From Collybiopsis luxurians FD-317 M1 (lineage: Eukaryota; Basidiomycota; Agaricomycetes; Agaricales; Omphalotaceae): 64,000 nucleotides of DNA. Where the stretch lies: contig KN834812.1 of the NCBI GenBank assembly GCA_000827265.1, forward strand, positions 143,790-207,789. Direction: 5' to 3'. Within the stretch, counting starts at the first letter, position 1. Each line of letters opens with the position of its first letter. Made by a program: the position numbers and the translations under genes. The notes beneath the pieces were generated by a model, which saw nothing but the letters and a program-made list of their open reading frames with translations, was not told the DNA's origin and made no database searches. Below are positions 19,317 through 29,455 of this stretch, one piece after another.

Positions 19317-20294
19317 TAAAGTCTATTGCCTTGCCAAGGAATTTCAGTGCTGTAGAAGACCTGAAGAATGTCATAACACAACTTCGTCAATAGTTCAGTG
19401 ACCTTTCTGTCCACTAAAAACACTCTAAAAAGATCCCAAGAATCTGTAAAAGCATGGGCATATTGTGCAATCCCTCTAATGACTCTCTTCATGAATAAAT
19501 TTCTTATCTGAATCAACTTGCATGAGCTGGACCCTCATCTTGTTGCTCAAAAATGGCACAGTCTTCTATGTCTGGGCAATGCAGGCCTGTTTTTTTCATT
19601 GCATTGCAAATGCTCAATTGCCAATTGATAATTACCTATGACTATCTATATCAAGCCTTCTCAATGATGGCCAGGTGGGACTCGCAGATAATATCAGAAA
19701 GTTAAGACCTGCATTGTGAATTTTTTCTGTTTCCTGTCCCATTCCATCCTTCCCTTCAATGAGTTTGCTGTCCTAGGGCTTGTCATTAGTTTATCCTGCA
19801 AATTGCACTTCATAGACTTCTCCACTTTATCCATCACATTTTGCAAGTGTCCAATTGTCAGATCTTCAAAACAAGGAATATTCCAGTACACAGGAATAGG
19901 AAGGTTTCCTAACACCTGGCAAATTTTCATAATAAGTAATAGCATCATTTCCATTCTGAGCCAGTTGATAAGCTTCTTGAAAGGCTTTCCATGCCAAGTG
20001 ATTATGTGGGAGCCGAACAAGATATTGCATATTCTTAAGAAGAAAAAGGACTCTTCTATATCTGACAGGCTGTATTCCAGTCTCAGTAAGTAGTAATTCC
20101 AAAGGAGTGTTCTGTTGAAAAAGAACTCTTCTTAAAAACTTGTGCTGTATGTCTTCCAGATCTTTTCTATACACATCCACTGTATCTGGAATGAGCTTTG
20201 CTCCATTTTTCAGATATGTATCAACATGCCGAAAATACAACCTGATCAAGTTCCAATTCATGTCCTTGCAAATAGGGACGAAGTAATGTGGCAC
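19317..20294 (-). mobile_element. LINE 3' remnant, duplication copy 2
   Basis: The frame from 20294 reads as the post-RT region of a basidiomycete LINE polymerase: RHVDTYLKNGAKLIPDTVD, LEDIQHKFLRRVLFQ, ETGIQPVRYRRVLFLLKNMQ and NHLAWKAFQEA. A second frame ending at 19316 carries the element's C-terminus (IAQYAHAFTDSWDLFRVFL to TEIPWQ). The two parts are separated by stops, and the catalytic RT domain is missing. It differs from copy 1 by lacking the 182 bp insertion, having an 'ag' scar at 19935-19936 instead. Confidence 0.7.
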
Positions 20295-20636
20295 TCATGG
20301 CTATGACAGTTAAGTATACCTTGTGGCTAACTAGCCCAAATGGTGGGAGGGGCATTTATCACTTGGAAGGGTGCTTTTTATGATGGCTAGTGAGGCTTAC
20401 CGGTATAGATTCTGTAGCAGTAAAAGATTCATATGATAAAGTTATTGATACACTAAAAAAGCGAGGCTTTAGCTCAAAAAGGTCCATCTCGGGATTGAAT
20501 TATTGTACGGAAAGCAGCACGAGAGTCTTGGGGGAAAAAAAGATACAGTGTCGATAACTCGCATTAAACGGACTGGGTGAGAGACGGGAGGTGAAAGCAT
20601 ACGTTCATCACCCTACGATGTGTCAATTAGTCAAAT

Positions 20637-21385
20637 TTTGTAGAAATTCATTTCCTCTCCCTGTGCTTGAGGAGCGATGCATATGTACGAGGTTATGTAC
20701 GAGGTTATCTTGTTGATTACATTGATGTAGGCAAGCAGAGTATTCAAGTACTGATCAATTGTCAAGACGCGGAAATCGACGTTAGCTCCAAAGCCGCAAA
20801 TGAAGGCTTCCGTAATCCTAATAGTAACAATTAGGGAATTGAGTATGAGGTGTTGGGAAAGAGAAAGAGAATGCCAAGTTGAAAGGAAAGGACGTACCAT
20901 AATCCACCGACCTGTATGAATCATACCAGTACCATGTTTTTTTGGATGTTTTTCCAAGCTTAGTCGATTTGGAAAATAGATAACCACACATCATGACGAT
21001 GGTATACTTTGAGTCATTGGGATATCCTCGGAAGTAGGAATACGCCTGAACAGTTGCGATTCCGTATAGGAGAAGGAGATTACGGTTCCGGTGTGGATAG
21101 CGATGGAGTCGCTTTTGGTGAGGAGGGACATTTGGCGAACGAAGGGGGAGAGGGAGGAGATGATGTCGTTACAGTAACAGTATGTGGATTAGAAGGAGAG
21201 GGTTTGAAGGATATCCAAGGCGGAGAGGGTGCTTGCATACGCAAGGAGAAGATGGTAGAAGGGAGAAATGTTAACGGTACCGGGCAGCAGAGGCAGAAGC
21301 TTAATAGAGTGGCGGAACAGATGTTTCGAGGAGAATGAACCTCCTTCTCAAAATGAAATGAGGAGTTTCCGCCGGTCAGCTCCAT
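20637..21385 (-). pseudogene. Membrane-protein gene fragment (DUF6534-like), copy 2
   Basis: On the minus strand about 21030-21090 reads NLLLLYGIATVQAYSYFRGY followed by PNDSKYTIV, which resembles the first membrane segment and loop of a seven-helix basidiomycete family (usual pattern LYGIxxVQxYxYFxxxPxD). A donor-like gtcatg follows. Downstream lies a hydrophobic stretch ending at about 20637 (ITEAFICGFGANVDF, LLAYINVINKITSY). The remaining membrane helices are not found, so this is a truncated relic. Better preserved here than in copy 1, which has a stop in the same segment. Confidence 0.4.
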
Positions 21386-22016
21386 ATCTGGTCCAATATT
21401 GACTTGTACAGTATTATCTCGACATTACAATTTATGGGCGGGCGAGTCTGCTTGATGTGAGCTATTTTTAGCGCGCAAGAAATAATATACTTGGCAATTC
21501 AATACTTAGTACTACGGCGCAGTAATATCTTGTTCGCAATCACTGGGAAACGATCAGCTGAAGATTCGAACGGAGACGAACATGTCAAGCTATGTACTTG
21601 ACTCGTTCTCGAGCTAATTGGAGACAAGCTGTATGTACTTGCTGTCGTCCTATTCAAGTTAGATCTACACTGTACTGCCTTGCCGGCGAATGGGAAGCAT
21701 GCTTGGTCCCCCCAAAAGAATGACACCAAAGTTGGGGGTTGTTTTTTTTGGTGGTTTTTTGAAGACGTATACCAGAGCTAGAGTGATCGCTGCAGTTTAA
21801 GCTCGATACAAAGTCCTTGGTCCCTTACGCCACCCGGAAGGAAGAGCGGGAGGAAGGACGGCTGCGGCTGCGGGACAGGCACTGGGCGGCTGTTGCCGGT
21901 TGATTAGCCGGCGCGCGGGAATAAATGACTTGGTCTCCTCGTTCCCTTCTTTAACCACCATCACTACCACGGCTTCCACTCATTATTTTCCTTAGTCTTC
22001 AAAATTTACGCCTTCC

Positions 22017-24429
22017 ATGAAGACATGGAGCTTGTTCACGTCAATATTTCGTCGCTTGGACGACTTTCAACGAATTCGTGACGATTACAGTTACGAATTA
22101 CATTCTAATAATGAAGACGATTCACATTCTCTACCTTCACCTTCAATGCGAAGAAGAAAATCTATACATCACAAACGCAGATTCTCAATTTCCATCTATT
22201 CTGTCGTTTCTTTCCTTCAGCATACACTTACCATACGGAGAATTGTCATTATTTTGTTCGCAAGTCTTTTCTTGCTGGTGGTTGCTATTCTCTCTTCTGG
22301 TATCCCTTCGACGTACCAGGATGTGCGGATATATGAGCGCAATTTGCCGCAGCATAGAATTCGGGAGGCGGTCAGTGAAAAAATTGGTAGAGATGGTGTT
22401 ACGGAGAGGATACATCGCAGAAAGTATCTTTGGTTCGATGGGGCTCTGTGGGGGCATGGCTTGAATAACGTACTTCAAGAAAGGTCAGAAATCCATTTTT
22501 AGCTTTCTCAATCTTTTTTTAACCGACTCTTGGCCCCGAATAGCTTCGTCATGGCCTACGTCGCTCAACTTTCTCACCGCTCATATGTGTTCGAAGACCA
22601 CGTTTGGTCAAAGTCCCCTCTTCCATATACACTCTATGACTTTGCTCTACGACCGTCTCGCATCCCCATGAACGCATTCATCTCCGGTCCTTCTGCCGGC
22701 GGACCCTGGCCTGATGGCAACATCGCTAACCGTGCGGTCAGCTTGGAATTCTTCAACTCCGTTTGTCGGCCGGAAGAGAGGATCGTCCTGAGCACCAAAG
22801 ATGCACCAGTAGACGCAAGTTTTGGCAAAGGAGCAGACGAAATCGTGAACTGGTTCGTAACGGAACTGAGAAGAGTCGAGGATGAACCTTGTGTGGTGAT
22901 CGGTTCTGAGGGAAAGATGCTTTTTGACTTCGAGTGAGTATAGCCTCTGTCTAACCTAATTCGCTATATACTAACGCATCTGTCTAGACTTTTCGGCACG
23001 AAACGCATCCTGCCTATCTTTACCTCCCTCCTCGAGTCCCCCATTCTAGCCAACTTTGCCTGGTCACCCCTCGTGCTCTCCGCCGTAGCCAGGAATTTCG
23101 CCATTCTCCAACCTGACGACCTAAGCGACCTCTATCCCTCCCCACCGCCTCCCTCATTACCTGCATCATCATCATCACAGCATCAATCTAACTCGAACCG
23201 CCGACCCCAATCCGGGGTACTCTCGGGTGTCGTCGCGGTCCATCTCCGACGTGGGGACTACTCTCGCCACTGTTACCGTCTCGTAGGCTGGGACTACCAG
23301 TACATGGGTGTGAACCAGTACGAAGGACTCCCGGATCGATTCGATCCTGATGCGTATCTTAGGGAACACCGGTTCCACTCCTCTGGGTCTGGAGAGGAAG
23401 GGCTGTCGTCCATGAGGAGGAACTCCTCGTCGATGTCGACGTCCTCAGGTGGATCTTCCTCGACTGAGCCGATCGGATCGTCCCATAGGACGGCGGAGGA
23501 GCATTCGATGTTGACGCCGTATTATATACAACATTGTTTACCTGAGATTCCGGAGATTGTGGAGAGGCTGAGGCAGGTGCGGTTGGAGTATGAGATGTCC
23601 TCCTCCTCCTCCCCCTCATCGTCATCACCATCATCCCGAGCATCCACTACCACCCACCTCTCCTCCTCCTCCTCCTTTACCTCGTCGTCGTCACAGAAAA
23701 AGAACTACAAACTGAAACGAATCTACCTCCTCTCGAACGGTTGGGGCTTTTGGCTCTCCTCGCTGACCAAGGCGCTCAAGGCTGATGGGTGGGAGGATGT
23801 GAGGCACGGGGGGGAGTTGGAGATGGATATGGCGCAGAGGCATGTTAGTATGGCGGTGGATATGGCGATTGCGGAGAAGGCGGAGATGTTTATTGGGAAT
23901 GGGGTGAGTTTTTTCTTCTTTTTTTTTGGGTTCGGTTTTGGTTTTTTTGGGTTTTTTTTTTTGGCTCATTTTTTGCGAACGAGATTCGTGCACGGAATTT
24001 TGGATGGGGTGGAGCGGAGCGTGTCGATTCTTGCGTGCTGCTGGTGCCTTTTTTCATCCCAGCTTTTCACCTAGTTTGCTCTTCCTTTTGCGAGTTTATG
24101 CGAGCGAGATTTCTGTACGGGGTTTTTCGTGGAGTGGGAGGTGTCTTCAATGTCGATTCTTGCTTGTGCCTGTGCTAATGCTTTCCTCTCAATCTTTTCG
24201 CCGGTTTGGGTACATGAGACGTTCCCGCCAGTGTCGATTTCCAATCGTCTAAACTTTTCCAGTTGTTTTTGTGTTTTTTTTTTCTCGCCTTTTCTTTTTC
24301 TCAATCCATTCACATCACCGAACAATCTTCTGACGGGTCTTTTTTACGCAGTTTTCATCCCTCTCTGGTAATATCGTCACGCTTAGACTGTCAAAGGGAT
24401 TCACACCAGAGTCGAATCGGTTCTTGTAA
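22017..24429 (+). CDS. GDP-fucose protein O-fucosyltransferase-like type II membrane glycosyltransferase
   Basis: Predicted Golgi/ER glycosyltransferase of the O-fucosyltransferase-like family found in several copies in Agaricomycetes. Exons 22017-22483, 22544-22933, 22988-23903, 24352-24429 join in frame to 616 residues. A basic cytoplasmic tail (RRRKSIHHKRR) precedes one membrane anchor (about residues 76-95). Then come the family signatures: KYLWFDGALWGHGLNNVLQE, SKSPLPYTLYDFALRPSRIP, the donor-binding motif HLRRGD (about 371-376), YLLSNGWGFWLSSLTKALK and the C-terminal FIGNGFSSLSGNIVTLRLS ending PESNRFL. A Ser-rich, low-complexity insert lies between HLRRGD and the C-terminal lobe. Introns 1 and 2 are 60 and 54 nt; the last is 448 nt, T/G-rich and unusually long for this window. 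Substrate unknown. A dead copy lies at 3979-5273. Confidence 0.85.
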
Positions 24430-27050
24430 GAGGACAGGATTAGTGCAGAAGGTGGAAAAATCTTGGCAGCAGGGCTTGGGCTCGTTTTGGGTCTTGGGTC
24501 TTGGTCTCGGTCTCGGTCTTGGTCGTCTGGGTTTGGGCTTGTGCGTTATGGTTGTATCGCTAGACTGGGCAGGGCCCTCTTACATGGTCGTTTCCGGTGC
24601 TTCCCTCTGCGAGTTGCCGAGGCACGGGTCGTTCAACTACATTAGTCCTGGACATTTTAGAATAAGGAGGAAGGGGAACAGGAATGGATTCGACCTGCAA
24701 ACTACAGAGGTCCCTCGGGGTGCTCATTTCCGGGCTCGGAATGTTTGGGTACGGATAGGATGCGCTAGGGTACGGATAGGACACGCTACGGTTCCGATTC
24801 CGGTTACAGCTCGGGTAGGCTAGGCCAGGATAGGGATTTGGGGGTGTACGAGAGAGAGAAGAAGGGATATGGGATATGGAGGTACTCGGTTTCACGGCCC
24901 GGGGGTTTTTGAATCAGCGTTTGGCGGCAGTGCAAGTGATGCACGGGGATGCGGGGATTTTCGGAATTCGGTGTTTGAGGAAGGGTTTGACTCGTAAGGT
25001 CCGGAAAAGGTAGAGGGAGGAGAGGAGAGGAGGGAGGGATATGCATGGGACAGCCCCGACGGAACACTACCGACGGAACACTGTTCGGGAGTTGCATGGA
25101 GCGTTAGGTAGGGTAGGTGGAGACGGAACCGGACAGGACAGGACAGGAATGAGATTGATTACCGGTACAGTGAGGTGTAGAGGTTTCTATACCGCTTGTT
25201 TGATACCCGGGCCGGGGCAACTATCATGGTCGTAGTACCTACCGTTTCGTCTATTTTGGGGTTTCCAATTGGAAGTTGGACGACATTATCACACGAGAGG
25301 ACGAACGAGCTACCTCCCACGGTGCTCCTCACGAAGTATCGACGTGTCCGTGTCGTGACGTGTCCGTGTCCGTTTCACCGTACCCGTTTCGGGCCGCTGG
25401 GTTTCTGGGAGAGGCTGGGTTGTTGATGAGGGTGATGACCTTGATAATGGGCGGGCTTGGATGGCTCTCGATGTTGTTCCGTTCATGACCGCTCGGGAGG
25501 ATCTCCCTTTCCTAGATTCGAGTCGAGGCATACCTTCAACAGTTCGTCTCGTTCTGGCTCCGGATCACTGAGGTAACCAGTTCGTGCCCTGTAACTGCGC
25601 TTCATTCCGTTGCAACACGCGCCTTTCCGTGGTTCATCGCCTTGGTCAAAGAGTTGGCCTCCATTTGCTGTTTCGACATTCTCTTTTGTCTTTTTTTTTC
25701 ACCTACCCCCAGTGCCGTCCGTATCTATCTTTACGTCTACCCTCCACACGGCGGCTTCCAACCCTGTGTACCTCTTTTTCTGTATCCATCGTCCTCCGTC
25801 TTGAAGGTCCGTTATTCGTCACTTCTACGTCTCACCACCAAATCCTCTCCCTCCCTCCCTGGGCTTGATCGCCCGTCATTCGTCACCTCTATGCCTCGCC
25901 ACCGAACCTTCCTCCCTTCCCCGGCCGTACAGTACGTTGCATCTTACACCTTTTCCTTTCCCCAGTCCTGGCGTTTCTACCGATACGTCTTCCCTTTACC
26001 GCTCGGCTTTTTCCTATGTCTGTCGCATCCCCACCCTTCCTCTTCGTACACTACGCTGCATCTTCTACATCTCACCTCACATCCTCATCGTCTCTCCTAC
26101 AGGCATCTTATATTTATTGGTGTAAAATATTTTCATTGTTCTGATTTTCCTTTGCATTCCTATCTGTGTGTTTCCGTACTTACTTAGTTATTTTAGTTTG
26201 GGGTTGTGCCGGGCTGAGAACGTAGAGGGCCAGGGATAGAGAGAGAGGTGCGGGATGGCAGATTGCAGAGCGTGACGAGACCTTAGAGACCCTAGGCGTA
26301 TTCGTGGTAGTACCACACGTTGCGGATCCTTCGAGGGATACGGTTTGGTCACTGGTCACTGTTCATGGAAAAGAGGGCGTTCGATTTACTTGTATATTCA
26401 AATTGTCCTTTATTTTCGCGTATTACACTGGAATATTTAGATTAAATACGAGAAATGCTTGTTCGATGCGCAAGCATTGTTAATCATTCGATTCTGCTCT
26501 TTTCTGCTTTCGATTGTACATAATTGTTAAATGAAGTTGTTTAACCTTTTTCTTTCCAGGAGGGTAGGAAGAACCTGTCTAGCTGCGTGCGCAAGCACAC
26601 GATTCGGAAATTTTCGACAAAAACCTGGCACACTTGTCACCTTACTGTATGCGTAGATAGACTAATAGTACCATCATATGTTTCCTTCAGCCAAGTCGGC
26701 CTTACCGTGACACCGCAACGGCCTAATCGTCGATTCGAGGACAGACTCCATGTGCGGGATAACACCTACGTAAGTTTCAAGATTCAGTACGCGTAAGCCA
26801 TCATTCTTCATAACGTACGTTCCACCATCGTCTATTTGGAAGGGACCGCAGCATCGATATCCTTCCGGGCCTAAGTTTCAGTTTAGATTGATAGGAAAGA
26901 TAGAGAGAACGTAAGAGTGTAGTTGGACTCGGAGACGGAGACGGGAACTCACAGTGTAGATGCTAAGGAAGCACGCGGTAACAGGGGTAAAAGAGCAATC
27001 TTAGATGGAAGGGAGGGCATGGTCGCCAAATCTACTGCACCTTTGTTGGA
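24430..27050. other. Gene-poor, low-complexity region
   Basis: Holds a GGTCTTGG/GGTCTCGG simple repeat (about 24480-24545), GGATAGG-type repeats (24745-24840), purine-rich and then pyrimidine-rich (CT) tracts, and partial direct repeats near 25807 and 25871 (ATTCGTCAC, CTCACCACC/CTCGCCACC) and near 25925 and 26045 (cgtaca-tacg-tgcatctt). Open frames here are products of the composition; none is recognisable. Confidence 0.5.
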
Positions 27051-27296
27051 TCACCTGTGCGGGGGAACGTTAACAAGCACAGGGTCAGCGACTAGCCAAT
27101 GAGCCAGAGGAAAAGAATCTGGCGCCATGGCCCAAGCGCTGTGTGGAAACCGTGACTCACAGCGGTGAAACTTGGATTCGCGGGCAACCAAATGGTCAGC
27201 GGTTACAGCAGACGCAAAGGTATCTTGGACTCCAAGGATAAGGGTACTGAAACCGAGGAGAGTGATGAAGACAACGGCTTTGGCGAGTGCGTACAT
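27051..27296 (-). CDS. Possible small membrane protein exon, unrecognised
   Basis: From an acceptor-like cctacag the minus strand reads MYALAKAVVFITLLGFSTLI then LGVQDTFAS, a single hydrophobic segment that resembles the first membrane helix of small tetraspan (MARVEL-like) basidiomycete proteins. No further helices could be joined on, so it may be a fragment, a short secreted protein, or chance. Low confidence. Confidence 0.2.
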   Translation of the reverse strand: MYALAKAVVFITLLGFSTLILGVQDTFASAVTADHLVARESKFHRCESRFPHSAWAMAPDSFPLAHWLVADPVLVNVPPHR

Positions 27297-28753
27297 GCTG
27301 TAGGAAAGGGCTGTGGAATATCAGTGGATACGGGTCGCACAAATGAAGGGAAAGCGTATGGGTGTCTCCGAGGCAAGTTTACTTGTATACTCAATCCCTC
27401 CGAACATGCGATACGAGTACAATATTGCCTTCGGAAGATAGAGTGGAATTTGGCGCACCAAACAGGGATAATCATTTCTCCGTGATACTCAATTTATCCT
27501 ATCAAGTGTAATTAAAGTTGTTAACTCCGTTGACTAGGACGTTTGGTCTAAAAGAAATTCGGATCACGTTGAGTCAGAGGGAATACGCAGAAGTCTGGGA
27601 GGATTGTACTCATGAGTCACATTTTCTTTTCCCCTCTCAGTAACCTTCAAGTGCCAACTAGCTCCCAGGAAGTTGTGAAGGTGCAAATTCGTATCGAGTT
27701 GGCTGTTCATCAGGTTTCAGACTGTCAATTACCATGTTCTCCTAGGGTTTCAAGCTACTGCATAGAGCGTTGGTCCGATGCATTTTCGACCTTGACTATA
27801 GAGAGAACAAGAAAATTCGAAGCACGAAGTGGCACGTTTCGCTGCTTGCAGCATCCGAGTCCCCAGGAGGAGAACTTCACCCTCTTTCAAAACTGTGGGA
27901 GTCCAACGAGTGCGATGATCCATGATGATCAAATTGAATCTCCCCGCCGATCTCTCCGGGAGATTAACGTGGTTAACCTTTTTGGGCCCGAGGGTTCCGA
28001 AAACCTGCAAAGTGCATCGCGACAGAAGATTTTTGTATCTCAACTGTTCACGGGAGAACACTGCTTATTTTACAAGTAGCCTCGTATGAGGTGTAAAACA
28101 ACCCTTACCCTTCGTCGTTGTACTAAACAATGATCTCGAAGGACTGCTAAGTTGTCGGGTTGATGTTTGATGCAATGCTGCACCGGTTGTATTTGATAAC
28201 GACCTGTTGCAAATCGGGCGTTCCTTGTACCCTTTATGGTAGGTATACTAAGCTACTTACATCCTTCTGGTTTCCTCTCCTTGGTTTCGAAGGTGGCGAT
28301 TTCATATCCATTCGTGCAGGACCGAGCACCAACACACCGACACTAACTTGCTATGTATGAAACCTGAGCTTCAGATATTCAGCGAGCGCCGCGGAGTATA
28401 GCCATTATTTTTTTTTCTCCTGGACCTTACTCGAAATCTACTTAGACGGTGATTTGTCACGTCAATGAGCTTTCAGGGAACAAAGAAGACATTTCTCAAA
28501 CTCGACTTTCAAAAATGATCATCCGTTCGTCGGTTGCGGATTTATGTGAGGTATTACGAAGCCTGAAGCTCAGAGCGTAAAAATGAGAACAAACACATGT
28601 GTGTAATTATCAAAATCTGTATCAGGCATAGAGTACTCTACATTCTCTATATCTAAGCCACGCGCTGCGGGCATCAAATGGGTATCGAATAAATAAAAAA
28701 TAAGAATTGGGTAGCGACGTAATAGATCTCGATATGGAGATCATGTTCAGGAT
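27297..28753. other. Intergenic region, no recognisable gene
   Basis: A plus-strand open frame at 27612-28079 (155 codons) and a minus-strand one at 27750-28061 overlap each other. Neither shows a domain, signal peptide or splice-supported extension. Nothing else seen. Confidence 0.35.
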
Positions 28754-29455
28754 TCAGTCAATGAAACGTCCGGACTGCAGCAGCGCGACTGCCATTACGC
28801 AGGACTCAAGCAGTCCGATCTGAATAGCTGTAGAGGTGATCTCCAACGTGACGCCTCCTTCTGCCCGGACAAACCGTGCATATAACTCTGGAGTTGTCGT
28901 TCCATATGTGTACAGCTAAGGAATGGGTAAGCATGTGCATTCAGTCAGCGCAGGTAAAGAATACACACCCCGACATTTCCGTTTTGAGGAACCCATACGA
29001 AAGTACGGTTGAGAGCATTCATGTATCTATATCTGTGGATCAATGATGAGTCGGAGGAGTTCGAACTAGAACGCTTTGATAATCGCTTACTTTCTATCTG
29101 CCGATAGCGGGAGCCAGGAGGAAACCAGTTGTTTCCGAATAATATCGCGAATCTCGACCACAGCACCGGGAGATTGTCTCCACTCAACGACGGCGAGGCT
29201 CTTTCCATCGCGGTCCTGCAGCAACGTAAAGTTATGCGACGGTGCGTTGTCGACGAGTCGGAAATATGGTTTGGACTGAGGGCCCAACACTGTACAGTTC
29301 AAAATGTCGGGACTGAACGAAACAAACTGGAATTGGTAGATAGAAGGGCCTGATGACGGAGAGGAGAATGGGAGTGCCCCGTAAATCGAAGGGAGTGGTG
29401 CACTTCCATTGGAGCCAGCCCAACCAGCCTGAGCGTAAGGATTGGTGATGTTCAT
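28754..29455 (-). CDS. DUF6593-like basidiomycete protein
   Basis: Exons 29455-29091, 29032-28969 and 28915-28754 join in frame to 196 residues, starting MNITNPYAQAGWAGSNG. The pattern fits the small soluble DUF6593-type family of Agaricomycetes: an N-terminal Pro/Gly/Ser linker, a beta-rich lipocalin-like core (FRLVDNAPSHNFTLLQDRDG, AVVEWRQSPGAVVEI), the WLPLSADRKYRYM and FVWVP strands, and the C-terminal helix signature (EITSTAIQIGLLESCVMA, LLQSGR). Function is unknown; relatives are numerous and often tandem, here single. Intron phases 2 and 0 with standard GT-AG borders (GTAAGC, GTGTGT). Start chosen at the first Met after stops or unrelated sequence; an open frame extends upstream without homology. 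Confidence 0.7.

Larger units (their letters stand above)
18564..23911. repeat. Segmental duplication, copy 2 (contains the intact fucosyltransferase gene)
   Basis: Partner of 568-5280, same orientation, about 18 kb away. It begins about 0.2 kb after the putative Gypsy LTR end. It is longer than copy 1 because copy 1 has suffered deletions. The right edge of the shared sequence is in the last intron of the gene at 22017-24429; the rest of that intron and the last exon are unique to this copy. This therefore looks like the source copy, or the better preserved one. Confidence 0.9.

Noticed and set aside
24463..24823. Open frames in the GGTCTTGG/GGTCTCGG repeat as genes
   Set aside because: Low-complexity sequence yields Gly/Leu or Arg/Ser repeats in every frame; no family signal.
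27612..28079. 155-codon plus-strand open frame as a gene
   Set aside because: No recognisable features, and an equally long open frame lies on the opposite strand; probably chance.
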